This document shows, piece after piece, positions 14,747-23,310 of a stretch of DNA of 64,000 bases. This DNA comes from Sphingobacterium haloxyli (lineage in GTDB: Bacteria > Bacteroidota > Bacteroidia > Sphingobacteriales > Sphingobacteriaceae), in the NCBI RefSeq assembly GCF_002980525.1, contig NZ_PVBQ01000005.1, forward strand, positions 186,001 through 250,000, written 5' to 3'. The number at the start of each line of letters is the position of its first letter. Position 1 is the first letter of the stretch. Under the pieces are notes generated by a model, which had not been told where the DNA came from, ran no database searches, and worked only from the letters and a program-made list of their open reading frames with translations. A program made the translations under genes and the position numbers.

Positions 14747-17482
14747 TTATAAATTATATTTGAATCCTAACGAAAAGCGAGCACCTCTTTTATAAGAAAG
14801 TATGGTCACTGGCGCATCGGTATTGTCCTGGATCCGTTCGTAGGTTGGATCTAGTAGATTTCTAGCTCCTAAATCGACGCCAAATTTACGACTGATCTTA
14901 TATTTCAGTATAAAATCTAACGTTCCCACACCTCGATCGATCTGATTTCCCTTGCCCTCAGTTCCTAACGCATATAGTCGGTCAGAGAAGTGATTGTATA
15001 AAACAGTAGCCACAATGTCTGATTCGTTATTCCATTTCCTAGTAAAGGAGAGGTCTGCGTTCATCAAGAAGTCTGATGCCCCTGTAAAACCAGCGCGGTC
15101 GTCTGTCAAGTTTAAGTTATATATAGTCTCGTTGCGCACTTTCTCCGCACTTAATTCTTGATCGGTTTTCATATAAGCAACGTTCCCCCCTACTGATAGC
15201 TTACTATCACCATTATCAAAAGCGAACAAATCTTTCTTTATTTCAACCTCTGCACCATATACCATTCCCCAGTCCCCGGTATTCATATAAGAAACGTCAT
15301 TTGAAGATGAAGCAAATGTTATTTCGTTCATTGGATCTACGATATACTTACCAAACAGTGTAACCGATAAGAGCTCTGATGCACGTGGGAACATTTCCCA
15401 TCTAATATCTAGGTTATAATCTTGTGAGGGATACAAATCTGGGTTACCCACCCTAGTCTCCGTAACGTCTATATATCTAAAGTAAGCCCGCTCCTTAAAT
15501 TGTGGTAAGGTATAGGTCTTACTCGCACCTAGACGTAGATTTTGTTTTTCATTCAATTCGTACTTCAAAATCAAGTTTGGCAGCAGACTGTTCCGCTTAA
15601 AGGTATTGGGGCGTCCCGATCGATCCAGCACCGTAGCGTAGTCAATAGTCTGCGTGATATTTTCGTAGCGTAGACCTATCATACCCGTCAATCTGTCGGT
15701 CAGCTTGAGTTCTCCATTCGCAAAAAAAGCATGGATATCCTGCTTTCCTTGATAAGTCTGTGGCAAATCTAACGTGAAACCTTCTGAGCGAAATACCCCT
15801 TGATTAAAATTGTCAGAATTAAAAAAGGCATCTAGGTCGTTGGGGTCAATACGCTGCTGACGTCCCAATGAGGGAATGCGGAAATTAACTTGAAAATCTT
15901 CAAAGTCACGCTCTTTTATTTTACCATTATACCCTAGAGATATCCGACCTTGATCATTGTCTCCTAATTTATAGTGTGCAGCAACATTAAATGCTACTTC
16001 TGTTTCCGTCAAATTTTGAAAATAACGATGGTTATCAGCCGGTTGGTTCTGCAAAAGGACACGATAACCTAACTGATCGTTGATACCCATGGTATTTTGC
16101 GTACGATCAGGCATATCGCTCGTTACATTATTGTAAGATAGCCCCCAGTCCAAATCAATCTTTTCGGACAGCATATGATCACCGAGAATTTGATTAACAA
16201 ATAGTTTGCTTTGACGGAAGGTGTTCCGCTGTATAATCCCTTGACCATTTTCTGCCATATCGCGAATAAAACCGGAATAACTATCCGCGGACTGATCGGA
16301 TGAATTGATGAACAAGAAATTGTACGAAAATTTATGATTTGGATTGAGCACGTATTCCGCGTTTAACATCCCCGTAGTATTCGTAACATAACCATAACGA
16401 ATTTGATCGAGATCTTTTATTCGATTTCCACCTGCAGAAAGTTCGCGATTTACTCCCTCCCTATAATTATAATCACTGGTATAGTTTGCTACAGCAAACA
16501 GATTCAAACGACTATCTTTTCCAAGATAAAACGATTTTCCGCCGCGCAGACCGATATTCCCCCAAATAGGCGTTTGCTTTTTCGGATTCAAACTATTTTC
16601 AAAATTATATCCACCCAGCGGATCGTTGGGTACCCCATAATTTACAAACCCACTACGTGTCGGTCCTTGTTGCAAATAAAAATTATTCCATTTACCAAGA
16701 ACGTTCGTATTCATGCTACTGCCGATATTCACTTCCAACATTCCATCACCCGAATATCTTTTCGATGCAATATCCACATTTCCGCCTGCAAAATCGCCTG
16801 ACATATAATTGCTATATACTTTATCGACGGCAACATACTCTACGATGTCCGTTGTAAAGAGATCCAGATCAATATTCTTGCGTTCAGGATCATTGGATGG
16901 AATCGGCAAGCCATTAAATGAAGTCGTATTATAGCGGTCCCCCAATCCTCGCACATACACCTGGCTGGTTCCTTCTATACGGGAAACCCCGCTCATTTTT
17001 GCTAACGCAGATGCCGCATCGCCGACACCTTTCCTAGAAAGCTCTTGTGCTCCGATTTTCTCCACCATCAAGTTAGATAACTTCCGCTCTTCCAGTAAAG
17101 CAATTTCACTTGCGCGTTCTTTCCTCCGCGTGATCACCACTTCTTCCAAAGTTGAGTTGGCATTCACTAATACAACCGGTACAAACTCCCACGTCTTCTG
17201 TTCGAGGTTGAAGGCTGTGGAGTCGGTGTTGTATCCAACAAACGTACTAACAAGGACATACTCCCCTGGTTTCTCCGGCAACGTGAGCGAAAACTCGCCG
17301 GCGTTGTCTGTAGATGTAGCGTACTGGGTATTCGCAATTTTTATACTAACTCCTGAAATGGGTTGGTAAGTTTCGAGATCCAAAACTTTTCCCTTCACCC
17401 CAAATTGTTGCCCTTTAACGCCCGAAACCTGCATGGCGACTAGCGTAACGACTAAAGCAACATAATAGCTTAACTTATTCAT
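14747..17482 (-). CDS. TonB-dependent outer-membrane receptor with CarboxypepD_reg-like domain
   Basis: This 911-aa receptor has a signal peptide (about 1-24). A carboxypeptidase-regulatory-like beta-sandwich follows (about 28-110, VKGKVLDLETYQPISGVSI). Next come a plug domain (about 135-250, with KMSGVSRIEGTSQVYVRGLG) and a long 22-stranded-type barrel ending GFKYNL. It imports a bound ligand across the outer membrane using TonB energy. The gene is divergent from a LolD/FtsX-type ABC operon with a His-rich permease and DUF3299 protein, and is followed by a surface lipoprotein. A 20-bp perfect palindrome (17504-17523) lies 21 bp upstream of its ATG, as expected for a metal-responsive repressor. 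The substrate is not proven; zinc is suggested by the neighbours. Confidence 0.9.
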   Translation of the reverse strand: MNKLSYYVALVVTLVAMQVSGVKGQQFGVKGKVLDLETYQPISGVSIKIANTQYATSTDNAGEFSLTLPEKPGEYVLVSTFVGYNTDSTAFNLEQKTWEFVPVVLVNANSTLEEVVITRRKERASEIALLEERKLSNLMVEKIGAQELSRKGVGDAASALAKMSGVSRIEGTSQVYVRGLGDRYNTTSFNGLPIPSNDPERKNIDLDLFTTDIVEYVAVDKVYSNYMSGDFAGGNVDIASKRYSGDGMLEVNIGSSMNTNVLGKWNNFYLQQGPTRSGFVNYGVPNDPLGGYNFENSLNPKKQTPIWGNIGLRGGKSFYLGKDSRLNLFAVANYTSDYNYREGVNRELSAGGNRIKDLDQIRYGYVTNTTGMLNAEYVLNPNHKFSYNFLFINSSDQSADSYSGFIRDMAENGQGIIQRNTFRQSKLFVNQILGDHMLSEKIDLDWGLSYNNVTSDMPDRTQNTMGINDQLGYRVLLQNQPADNHRYFQNLTETEVAFNVAAHYKLGDNDQGRISLGYNGKIKERDFEDFQVNFRIPSLGRQQRIDPNDLDAFFNSDNFNQGVFRSEGFTLDLPQTYQGKQDIHAFFANGELKLTDRLTGMIGLRYENITQTIDYATVLDRSGRPNTFKRNSLLPNLILKYELNEKQNLRLGASKTYTLPQFKERAYFRYIDVTETRVGNPDLYPSQDYNLDIRWEMFPRASELLSVTLFGKYIVDPMNEITFASSSNDVSYMNTGDWGMVYGAEVEIKKDLFAFDNGDSKLSVGGNVAYMKTDQELSAEKVRNETIYNLNLTDDRAGFTGASDFLMNADLSFTRKWNNESDIVATVLYNHFSDRLYALGTEGKGNQIDRGVGTLDFILKYKISRKFGVDLGARNLLDPTYERIQDNTDAPVTILSYKRGARFSLGFKYNL

Positions 17483-17503
17483 CGCGTGTTAAAATTATGT
17501 TGC

Positions 17504-17523
17504 AATATTATGAGCATAATATT
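17504..17523. promoter_or_regulatory. palindromic operator candidate (Fur/Zur-like)
   Basis: AATATTATG and CATAATATT form perfect 9-bp arms around AG, 21 bp upstream of the TonB receptor start and within the divergent intergenic region with the ABC operon. AT-rich palindromes in this position are typical of Fur-family sites. Which regulator binds is unknown. Confidence 0.5.
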
Positions 17524-17689
17524 AGCTAACTGTTAACGCTAAATTATTAAAATATCACTTGTTCGTTAATAAATTGTTAACTCCCATTAGAGCGGTTTGT
17601 ATTTTTTTCGTTAAATCCTAGCTTACCTCATTCGTTTATTCGGAGTTGTGTATAATAGTTAGTAATTTGGCACCTTAAAACAACAGACT

Positions 17690-18328
17690 ATGGCAGACAC
17701 GGTACTATCATCCGTTGGATTAAGTTACCAATATCCACAGGGTGTCAAACTGGAATTTCCGGATATCCATATACAAAAAAACCAACATAGCTTGCTCTTA
17801 GGAGATTCGGGAACAGGAAAGACCACGCTCTTGCATTTACTGAGCGGTCTGTCCCACCCCACTACAGGCGAAGTTCATCTGATGAACCAATCGTTGTATG
17901 CCATGAGCGGCACCGCACTTGATGCCTTTCGGGCAAAGAATCTAGGCTTTATATTTCAAGAAGCACATCTCCTGCGAAACCTCACCGTGGCCGAAAATAT
18001 CAAGCTAGCGCAGAGCCTTGCCAAAAATCCAGTAGATGAACAAGCTATTATCGAGATGTTGGATCAGTTGCAATTAAAAGATAAAGCTAACGCGTTGCCG
18101 GGCCAATTGAGCCGGGGGCAGAAACAACGTGTTGCCATTGCTAGGGCAGTCATTAATCGTCCAGGGTTATTGTTGGCCGACGAACCCACTGCGTCATTAG
18201 ATGACAAGAACACGGATTTAGTATTGCAATTACTTTTCAATATTGCTAGTAGCTATGGTTCCACACTGCTCATCGCCACGCACGACAAGCGTATAAAAGA
18301 TCAATTCGCTAATTCCTATCAACTGTAG
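17690..18328 (+). CDS. LolD/MacB-type ABC transporter ATPase
   Basis: A 212-aa ABC ATPase with Walker A GDSGTGKTT, Q-loop in FIFQEAHLL, signature LSRGQKQRV (a Ser-Arg variant of LSGGQ), Walker B LLLADEPTASLDD and switch His in ATHD. Length and sequence style match the LolD/MacB/FtsE subgroup, which energises FtsX-like permeases rather than classical importers. The gene precedes its permease by 2 bp and is followed by a DUF3299 gene. From memory, this ATPase/FtsX permease/DUF3299 set resembles the ZrgABCDE zinc system of Vibrio. Metal transport is therefore the working hypothesis. Confidence 0.9.
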   Translation: MADTVLSSVGLSYQYPQGVKLEFPDIHIQKNQHSLLLGDSGTGKTTLLHLLSGLSHPTTGEVHLMNQSLYAMSGTALDAFRAKNLGFIFQEAHLLRNLTVAENIKLAQSLAKNPVDEQAIIEMLDQLQLKDKANALPGQLSRGQKQRVAIARAVINRPGLLLADEPTASLDDKNTDLVLQLLFNIASSYGSTLLIATHDKRIKDQFANSYQL

Positions 18329-18330
18329 CT

Positions 18331-19725
18331 ATGAATAATTTGCAACTCGTCTGGAAGAATATTACCCAACAGTTAGGGTCGACCCTACTCAGTATATTAC
18401 TCACCGCTTTCGGTGTGGCCATTTTGTGTGTTATTTACATCACGGGAGATACGTTCGAAAAGCAACTCACCAATAACACAAAAAACATAGATCTGGTTGT
18501 CGGTGCCAAAGGGAGCCCTTTGCAGCTCATTCTGAGTTCGCTTTACCATGTGGACAACCCTACCGGCAATATTGCATTGGCCCAAGCACGCCAACTTAGC
18601 GACAATCCATTTATTGAAACGGCAGTCCCCATTTCCTTGGGGGATAACTTCAAAGGACACCGTGTCATTGGTACGGAACCCACCTATTTGGATCTATATG
18701 GATTATCCATAAAAGATGGGGAATTATGGGGGACCTCCTTTGAGGCCGTAATAGGAAGCGAGGTCGCACGTAAAAGAGGTTTGGGAATAGGAGATGAATT
18801 CTTTACCGCGCACGGCCATTCCGAAGATGGGCATGTACACGACGATCATCCGTTTAAAATCGTCGGCATACTGGAGGGGTCGGGATCCATAGTGGACAAC
18901 CTTATTCTGTGTAATCTGGAAAGTGTATGGGATGTACATGGACTCCATCATGGTGGCCACGATCATAGTCATGAACACGACCATGACCATACACATGATC
19001 ATAGCGGACATAAACATGATGAAGATCATGACCACGACCACGATCACGACCATGACCATACACATCATAGCGGACATAAACATGATGAAGATCATGACCA
19101 TGGCGATCACGAAGAAATAGTTTCCGAGAAACCAAACGACATGTTCATCAAGAGCATTGGAGCGGACATGTTAGAAGACCGCGGCGAAGAAGTGACCGCG
19201 TTGTTGGTTAAATATAGTTCGCCAGCGGCGATGAGCGTCATCCCACGGCTGGTAAACGAATCGACGGATATGCAGGCCGCATCGCCAGCGATCGAAAGTA
19301 CACGTTTATTTTCGTTATTAGGTGTAGGACTGGATTCTCTCGCTATCTTAGCATATATCATTATGCTCATCGCCGGCCTAAGTGTATTTATTAGCCTTTA
19401 TAATGCATTGAAGGAACGGAAATACGACCTCGCTATTATGCGCTCCATGGGGGCGTCCAAAACTAAACTTTTCAGCCTCGTATTAGTCGAAGGTTTAGTG
19501 ATTACATTGATAGGCGGAATAATAGGGTTACTGCTCGGACATGGGGCCTTATTTATTATAGGTCAACAAACCAGTGAAAGTGCTGATTTTATTGAGGCAT
19601 TTAACATTCATGGACAAGACTTGATTTTAGTGTTCGCGGCTTGTATATTGGGCGTCTTAGCGGCGATGATTCCGGCCATTAAAGCCTACGACACATCCAT
19701 TTCAACGATTTTAGCAGATAAGTAA
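18331..19725 (+). CDS. FtsX-like ABC permease with His-rich periplasmic loop
   Basis: A 464-aa permease with one N-terminal membrane helix (about 15-40), a large periplasmic domain and three C-terminal helices (about 333-360, 383-412, 432-452), the FtsX/MacB topology. Residues about 205-262 carry an extreme His/Asp insert (HDHTHDHSGHKHDEDHDH repeats) expected to bind Zn or Ni/Cu in the periplasm. At DNA level the insert holds an in-frame direct repeat, 18982-19034 and 19051-19100, differing by one 3-bp deletion, so loop length may vary between strains. The ATPase gene lies 2 bp upstream. The His loop is the best evidence that this ABC system handles a transition metal. Confidence 0.88.
   Translation: MNNLQLVWKNITQQLGSTLLSILLTAFGVAILCVIYITGDTFEKQLTNNTKNIDLVVGAKGSPLQLILSSLYHVDNPTGNIALAQARQLSDNPFIETAVPISLGDNFKGHRVIGTEPTYLDLYGLSIKDGELWGTSFEAVIGSEVARKRGLGIGDEFFTAHGHSEDGHVHDDHPFKIVGILEGSGSIVDNLILCNLESVWDVHGLHHGGHDHSHEHDHDHTHDHSGHKHDEDHDHDHDHDHDHTHHSGHKHDEDHDHGDHEEIVSEKPNDMFIKSIGADMLEDRGEEVTALLVKYSSPAAMSVIPRLVNESTDMQAASPAIESTRLFSLLGVGLDSLAILAYIIMLIAGLSVFISLYNALKERKYDLAIMRSMGASKTKLFSLVLVEGLVITLIGGIIGLLLGHGALFIIGQQTSESADFIEAFNIHGQDLILVFAACILGVLAAMIPAIKAYDTSISTILADK
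18982..19100 (+). repeat. in-frame direct repeat coding for the His-rich loop
   Basis: Units 18982-19034 (53 nt) and 19051-19100 (50 nt) are identical except for a 3-nt GAT deletion in the second. They encode HDHTHDHSGHKHDEDHDH and HDHTHHSGHKHDEDHDH and look like a recent in-frame duplication. Confidence 0.85.
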
Positions 19726-19775
19726 CTCGTGACGGGTTATAAGTGTCCAATTAAAAAGATTAGATAAATAAAAAA

Positions 19776-20261
19776 ATGAAGCAAATAAAAGTATTAGCAA
19801 TTATAATAGCGTTATTCACCTTCGGTATGGCAAAAGCCCAAATCGGGCAGTTCCCTGGGGAGAATATACCTGACCATACGCCGATGATGAATAGCACTTG
19901 GGAAGCCATCGACAAAATGATGTATAAGGTAACCACAGAGAACAACAAAAAAGTATACACTCCCCACTATCCCCCTGCACTCAAATCATTAGAGAATAAA
20001 GTAGTAGAACTTCCCGGCTACCTCGTACCGTTAAACAGCGGCCGCAACCACAAGACATTTATGCTATCGGTCCTTCCCGTCATGCAGTGTGCCTTCTGCG
20101 GAAGTAACGGCATTCCACCTATGGTCGAAATCTTCATGAAAAGCGAATCCGTAAAGTTTACAGAGGAACCCATTAAGATCAAAGGAAAAATGGTGTTCAA
20201 TCCCGAGCCTTTAAAAGGGAATGCAGAGATTCAGATTGTAGATGCTGTTCTCATTAAATAA
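19776..20261 (+). CDS. DUF3299-like exported protein of the ABC/metal locus
   Basis: This 161-aa protein has a signal peptide (LFTFGMAKAQ, about residue 21). The core motif VVELPGYLVPLNSGRNHKTFMLSV followed by CAFCGSNGIPPMVEIFM is the typical DUF3299 pattern (small residue-rich strand, Cys motif, then PP). A CxxC (QCAFCG) could bind metal or cycle as a disulfide. DUF3299 genes accompany LolDE-like ABC genes in the zinc-linked zrg cluster of Vibrio (recalled, not searched). Here the gene sits 50 bp after the His-rich permease on the same strand and is likely cotranscribed. Confidence 0.8.
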   Translation: MKQIKVLAIIIALFTFGMAKAQIGQFPGENIPDHTPMMNSTWEAIDKMMYKVTTENNKKVYTPHYPPALKSLENKVVELPGYLVPLNSGRNHKTFMLSVLPVMQCAFCGSNGIPPMVEIFMKSESVKFTEEPIKIKGKMVFNPEPLKGNAEIQIVDAVLIK

Positions 20262-20313
20262 AACGAAGGTTTTCTTTAATCAAATTTCTTTGTCGCTCAA
20301 GCCGCGACTGGCT

Positions 20314-20557
20314 CTTCCTTTTTTTACCTCAAAAAAAGGAAGCAAAAAAACTCGCCACTTTAAAATTTGATGCGTCCCTCTACCCCGCACTTCTCCCGCA
20401 TCGAGAATAGTTTTGAATGGAGAGATAATACATAAATTAAATTTCTACATATTTCAAAATTTTGATGCGTCCCACAGCCCCGCACTTCTCCCGCATCGAG
20501 AATAGTTTATATGTGGCATTTAGATGTTAAAGAAGAGACAATACAATTGTGTGAACC
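20314..20557 (+). repeat. dispersed intergenic element, copy B (with nested 48-bp repeats)
   Basis: The hairpin CTTCCTTTTTTT/AAAAAAAGGAAG (20314-20342) precedes a CGCCAC...GTGGC inverted repeat. The loop holds AATACATAAATT and ATTTCTACA, followed by the tail ending ACAATTG. Compared with copy A, each arm carries an inserted 48-bp sequence (20366-20413 and 20461-20508). Confidence 0.7.
20366..20508 (+). repeat. 48-bp direct repeat pair nested in copy B
   Basis: 20366-20413 and 20461-20508 agree at 45 of 48 positions. Each unit contains GATGCG and CGCATC as outer inverted arms and ends GAGAATAGTTT. Both sit at matching points of the two arms of the surrounding inverted repeat. Confidence 0.8.
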
Positions 20558-20684
20558 CTTCCTTAACCTTAATTGTCGCATCCGGATTTTTGACGACTGT
20601 AGAAATCCTCTCCTTGCACTTTCCCTCCCTGTCAAACATCCGAAGCGACGAGCTTTTTGGTTCTTTTTCGCGGGGAAAAAGAAC
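20555..20684 (-). repeat. dispersed intergenic element, copy C
   Basis: It is convergent with copy B and meets it tail-to-tail near CAATTG. On the minus strand: hairpin 20684-20660, arm GTCGCTTCGGATGTTTGACA, loop with ATTTCTACAG, returning arm CCGGATGCGACA, then GTTAAGGAAGGG. Together copies B and C fill most of the 20262-20713 gene-free interval. Confidence 0.72.
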
Positions 20685-20713
20685 ATGAAAAATTGATTAA
20701 AAAAATAGTTCTT

Positions 20714-21436
20714 TTAAAAAGAACGGTTCAATACTGCTATTTCTAAACAACTTGCTAGCGCAGCTGTTTCCGTACGGAGGCGACTGTTTCCCAGCGAAAC
20801 CGGTTGATAACCTAAGGATAATGCTTGTTCAATCTCCGTTTCGGAGAAGTCTCCTTCCGGACCTATTAAGATAAGATACTTACCTGCCTGAGAACAAATA
20901 TCCGCTAAATATTGCTTTTCACCGTCGGCACAATGTGCAACAGCTTTGGTAGTATATTCTTCCGTTGTTATCCGTTGGAAAAACTGCGACAGCGAAATTG
21001 CAGGATTGATTTTAGGTAGGTAGGCTTTAAGCGATTGCTTCATAGCGGAGATTACTACTTTGTTCAACCGTTCTATCTTTACTTCCTTCCGTTCTGAATG
21101 GGCAGAGATAATAGGCGTGATTTCCTGGATACCAATTTCCGTGGCTTTCTCTAAAAACCACTCCAACCTATCGATGTTTTTCGTCGGTGCTATAGCGACG
21201 TGCAAATAATAAGCTGGCTTCTCGTATGCCTGCGCTACGTGGAGTATAGATAATGTGGTTCGCTTCGGATGTGGATCGAGAATTTTGGCGGTGTACCATC
21301 CGCCGACACCGTCAATCAGATATATCTCGTCTCCCGCGGTTAAGCGCAACACCCGAACAGCATGCTTGCTTTCATCTTCGCTAAGCATAAATTCGGTATG
21401 GTGTGGCTCTATGGTAGGGGTGTAAAAAAGATGCAT
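20714..21436 (-). CDS. rsmE: 16S rRNA m3U1498 methyltransferase
   Basis: This 240-aa SPOUT-family methyltransferase modifies U1498 of 16S rRNA. The C-terminal knot carries the family signatures LIGPEGDFSETEIEQA and LGNSRLRTETAA. The N-terminal PUA-like part starts MHLFYTPTI and includes SEDESKHAVRVLRLTAGD. The length is normal for the family. It is the last gene of a minus-strand operon DedA-ppa-CNNM-rsmE, with only 6 bp separating it from the CNNM gene. Confidence 0.93.
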   Translation of the reverse strand: MHLFYTPTIEPHHTEFMLSEDESKHAVRVLRLTAGDEIYLIDGVGGWYTAKILDPHPKRTTLSILHVAQAYEKPAYYLHVAIAPTKNIDRLEWFLEKATEIGIQEITPIISAHSERKEVKIERLNKVVISAMKQSLKAYLPKINPAISLSQFFQRITTEEYTTKAVAHCADGEKQYLADICSQAGKYLILIGPEGDFSETEIEQALSLGYQPVSLGNSRLRTETAALASCLEIAVLNRSF

Positions 21437-21442
21437 ACTTTG

Positions 21443-22759
21443 TTATTCTTCATCCATATCGTCGTACGGCGTCTCCATCAATTCCAGTTTCACAAACTCT
21501 ATGTTTTGCTGGGTTTTCTTGATAATCGTGAACGAATATCCGGCTGCTTCCCGTACTTCACCTACATCTGGGATCTTCTCAAAATAATGACTTACCAGTC
21601 CAGCCATCGTATCATAATCAGAACTTTCAGGTAGCTCTAATGGCAAATAGCCATTCACATCATGTACATTCGCTCCCGCATCGACCATATACTCGGTCTC
21701 TGAAATCTTTTCTACAACCGGTGTTTCCTCATCATATTCATCTTGTATTTCCCCAACCAATTCTTCGACAATATCTTCGAGGGTCACCATACCCGCCGTT
21801 CCTCCGAATTCATCTAACACAATGGCTATCTGCATCCGCTTTTGTTGGAACTCAGCCATCAAGTCGTTAATTTTTTTCGTTTCAGGAATAAAGTAGGGCT
21901 TACGTATTATATTCTTTAAAACCACCTCTTTTCCTTCCACAATGATCGGCAATAAATCCTTCGTATGGACGATACCCACAATCTGGTCTATATTGTCATC
22001 ATAGATGGGTATCCGGGAATATCCTTCTTCCGTAGCTGTCTTAATAAGATCTTCCGCAGTAGACGTAATTTCGATAGCTGTAATTTTGGTCCGCGGAACC
22101 ATAATGTTTTTTACAATACGTTCATTGAACTCAAATACGTTCTTGATCAACTGGTGTTCGTTAATATTTAGCGCTCCACTTTCTTTTCCTTTTTCCAGCA
22201 GATACTGCAATTCCTCCGACGAATGATGCGCTTCGTGCGCTTGGACATCGATACCTATAAGCCGCAATAAAAAGTTGGCGAAGCCATTGAGCAACCAGAT
22301 AATCGGTTTGAAAATATAGTAAAAGAACTGCAGCGGTGCGGCAATCCGCATCGTCGTGGCCACCGGCCTTTGTATGGCGATAGATTTTGGAGCCAGTTCA
22401 CCAAAGACAATATGCAAGAAAGTAATAATACTAAATGCAAGGACATGCCCCAAGTTTTTCGCCACTGTGCCTGTCAGTTCAACGTTGAATAACCCAAAAA
22501 AATCGTGAACAATCCTAGTCATTACGGCCTCTCCCACCCATCCGAGCGCAAGAGAGGCCAATGTAATTCCCAATTGGGTAGCTGCTAAATAACCATCTAA
22601 ATGCTTGGTGATATTTTGGGCAATTTTAGCAACCTTACTTCCTGATTTTGCCTGAAGCTCGATCTGGGAAGCCCGAACCTTGACAATTGCAAATTCTGCA
22701 GCTACGAAAAAACCGTTAGCTACCACTAAAAATACCGTCCAAAAAACATCGATAGCCAT
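21443..22759 (-). CDS. CNNM/CBS-pair transporter-like protein (hemolysin C family)
   Basis: This 438-aa inner-membrane protein has, in order, a DUF21/CNNM domain with about four helices (1-190), a CBS pair (about 215-335, with NIMVPRTKITAIEI and GIVHTKDLLP) and a CorC/HlyC domain (about 350-430). The FGGTAGMVTLEDIVEELVGEI motif links CBS and CorC_HlyC. The family is linked to Mg/Co efflux or divalent-cation homeostasis. It lies between ppa (8-bp gap) and rsmE (6-bp gap) in one operon. The transported ion cannot be told from sequence. Confidence 0.9.
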   Translation of the reverse strand: MAIDVFWTVFLVVANGFFVAAEFAIVKVRASQIELQAKSGSKVAKIAQNITKHLDGYLAATQLGITLASLALGWVGEAVMTRIVHDFFGLFNVELTGTVAKNLGHVLAFSIITFLHIVFGELAPKSIAIQRPVATTMRIAAPLQFFYYIFKPIIWLLNGFANFLLRLIGIDVQAHEAHHSSEELQYLLEKGKESGALNINEHQLIKNVFEFNERIVKNIMVPRTKITAIEITSTAEDLIKTATEEGYSRIPIYDDNIDQIVGIVHTKDLLPIIVEGKEVVLKNIIRKPYFIPETKKINDLMAEFQQKRMQIAIVLDEFGGTAGMVTLEDIVEELVGEIQDEYDEETPVVEKISETEYMVDAGANVHDVNGYLPLELPESSDYDTMAGLVSHYFEKIPDVGEVREAAGYSFTIIKKTQQNIEFVKLELMETPYDDMDEE

Positions 22760-22767
22760 GCTATATA

Positions 22768-23310
22768 TTATTTGTTACCGAATTCTTTGTTATATAGTTC
22801 GATACTATCCAACAAGATTTCCTGCGCACGTTGACGACCGTGAATACCATCGACACGCACTTTTTTCTTCTCCAGCGCCTTATAGCTTTCAAAAAATTGA
22901 ACGATCTCCTTCATGATATGGGGTGCTAAATCTTCCATATCATTTAAATAACTATATTTAGGGTCGTGTTTAGCTACAGCGATAATTTTATCATCCTGTT
23001 CTCCTCCATCGACCATATTCATTACCCCGATTACTTTGGCCTCTACCAAGGTCATTGGTAGGATATCTACCGAGCAGATAACTAAGATATCCAGCGGGTC
23101 TTTATCATCACAATAAGTTTGCGGAATAAAACCGTAATTGGCAGGATATACGACAGAAGAACTTAGAACGCGATCTAATAAAAGGAGACCTGTTTCTTTG
23201 TCCAATTCGTACTTTCCTTTTGAGCCGTTTGTAATTTCGATGATGGCATTGACCGAATTTGGCACGTCGCTTCCAGGAGCTATCTGGTGCCAAGGATGTT
23301 GTTTGTTCAT
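22768..23310 (-). CDS. ppa: inorganic pyrophosphatase (family I)
   Basis: A 180-aa soluble family I pyrophosphatase hydrolysing PPi to phosphate and driving biosynthetic reactions forward. Signatures include KYELDKETGLLLLDRVL, the YPANYGFIPQTYCDD stretch, and the acidic Mg-binding core DDKDPLDILV. The length fits the bacterial family. Its ATG overlaps the DedA stop codon by one base (TAATG), indicating translational coupling. Confidence 0.95.
   Translation of the reverse strand: MNKQHPWHQIAPGSDVPNSVNAIIEITNGSKGKYELDKETGLLLLDRVLSSSVVYPANYGFIPQTYCDDKDPLDILVICSVDILPMTLVEAKVIGVMNMVDGGEQDDKIIAVAKHDPKYSYLNDMEDLAPHIMKEIVQFFESYKALEKKKVRVDGIHGRQRAQEILLDSIELYNKEFGNK

Noticed and set aside
17495..17523. 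Possible third ArsR-type operator because of shared GCAATATTA
   Set aside because: Only nine bases match the ars sites; the real symmetry there is AATATTATG-AG-CATAATATT, a different palindrome.
18724..19110. 128-codon minus-strand frame opposite the His-rich loop
   Set aside because: Open only because the repeated CATGAC/GACCAT codons read as Met/Val/His in the opposite frame.
20366..20508. CRISPR-like array
   Set aside because: Only two units, unequal context, no further spacers and no cas genes.
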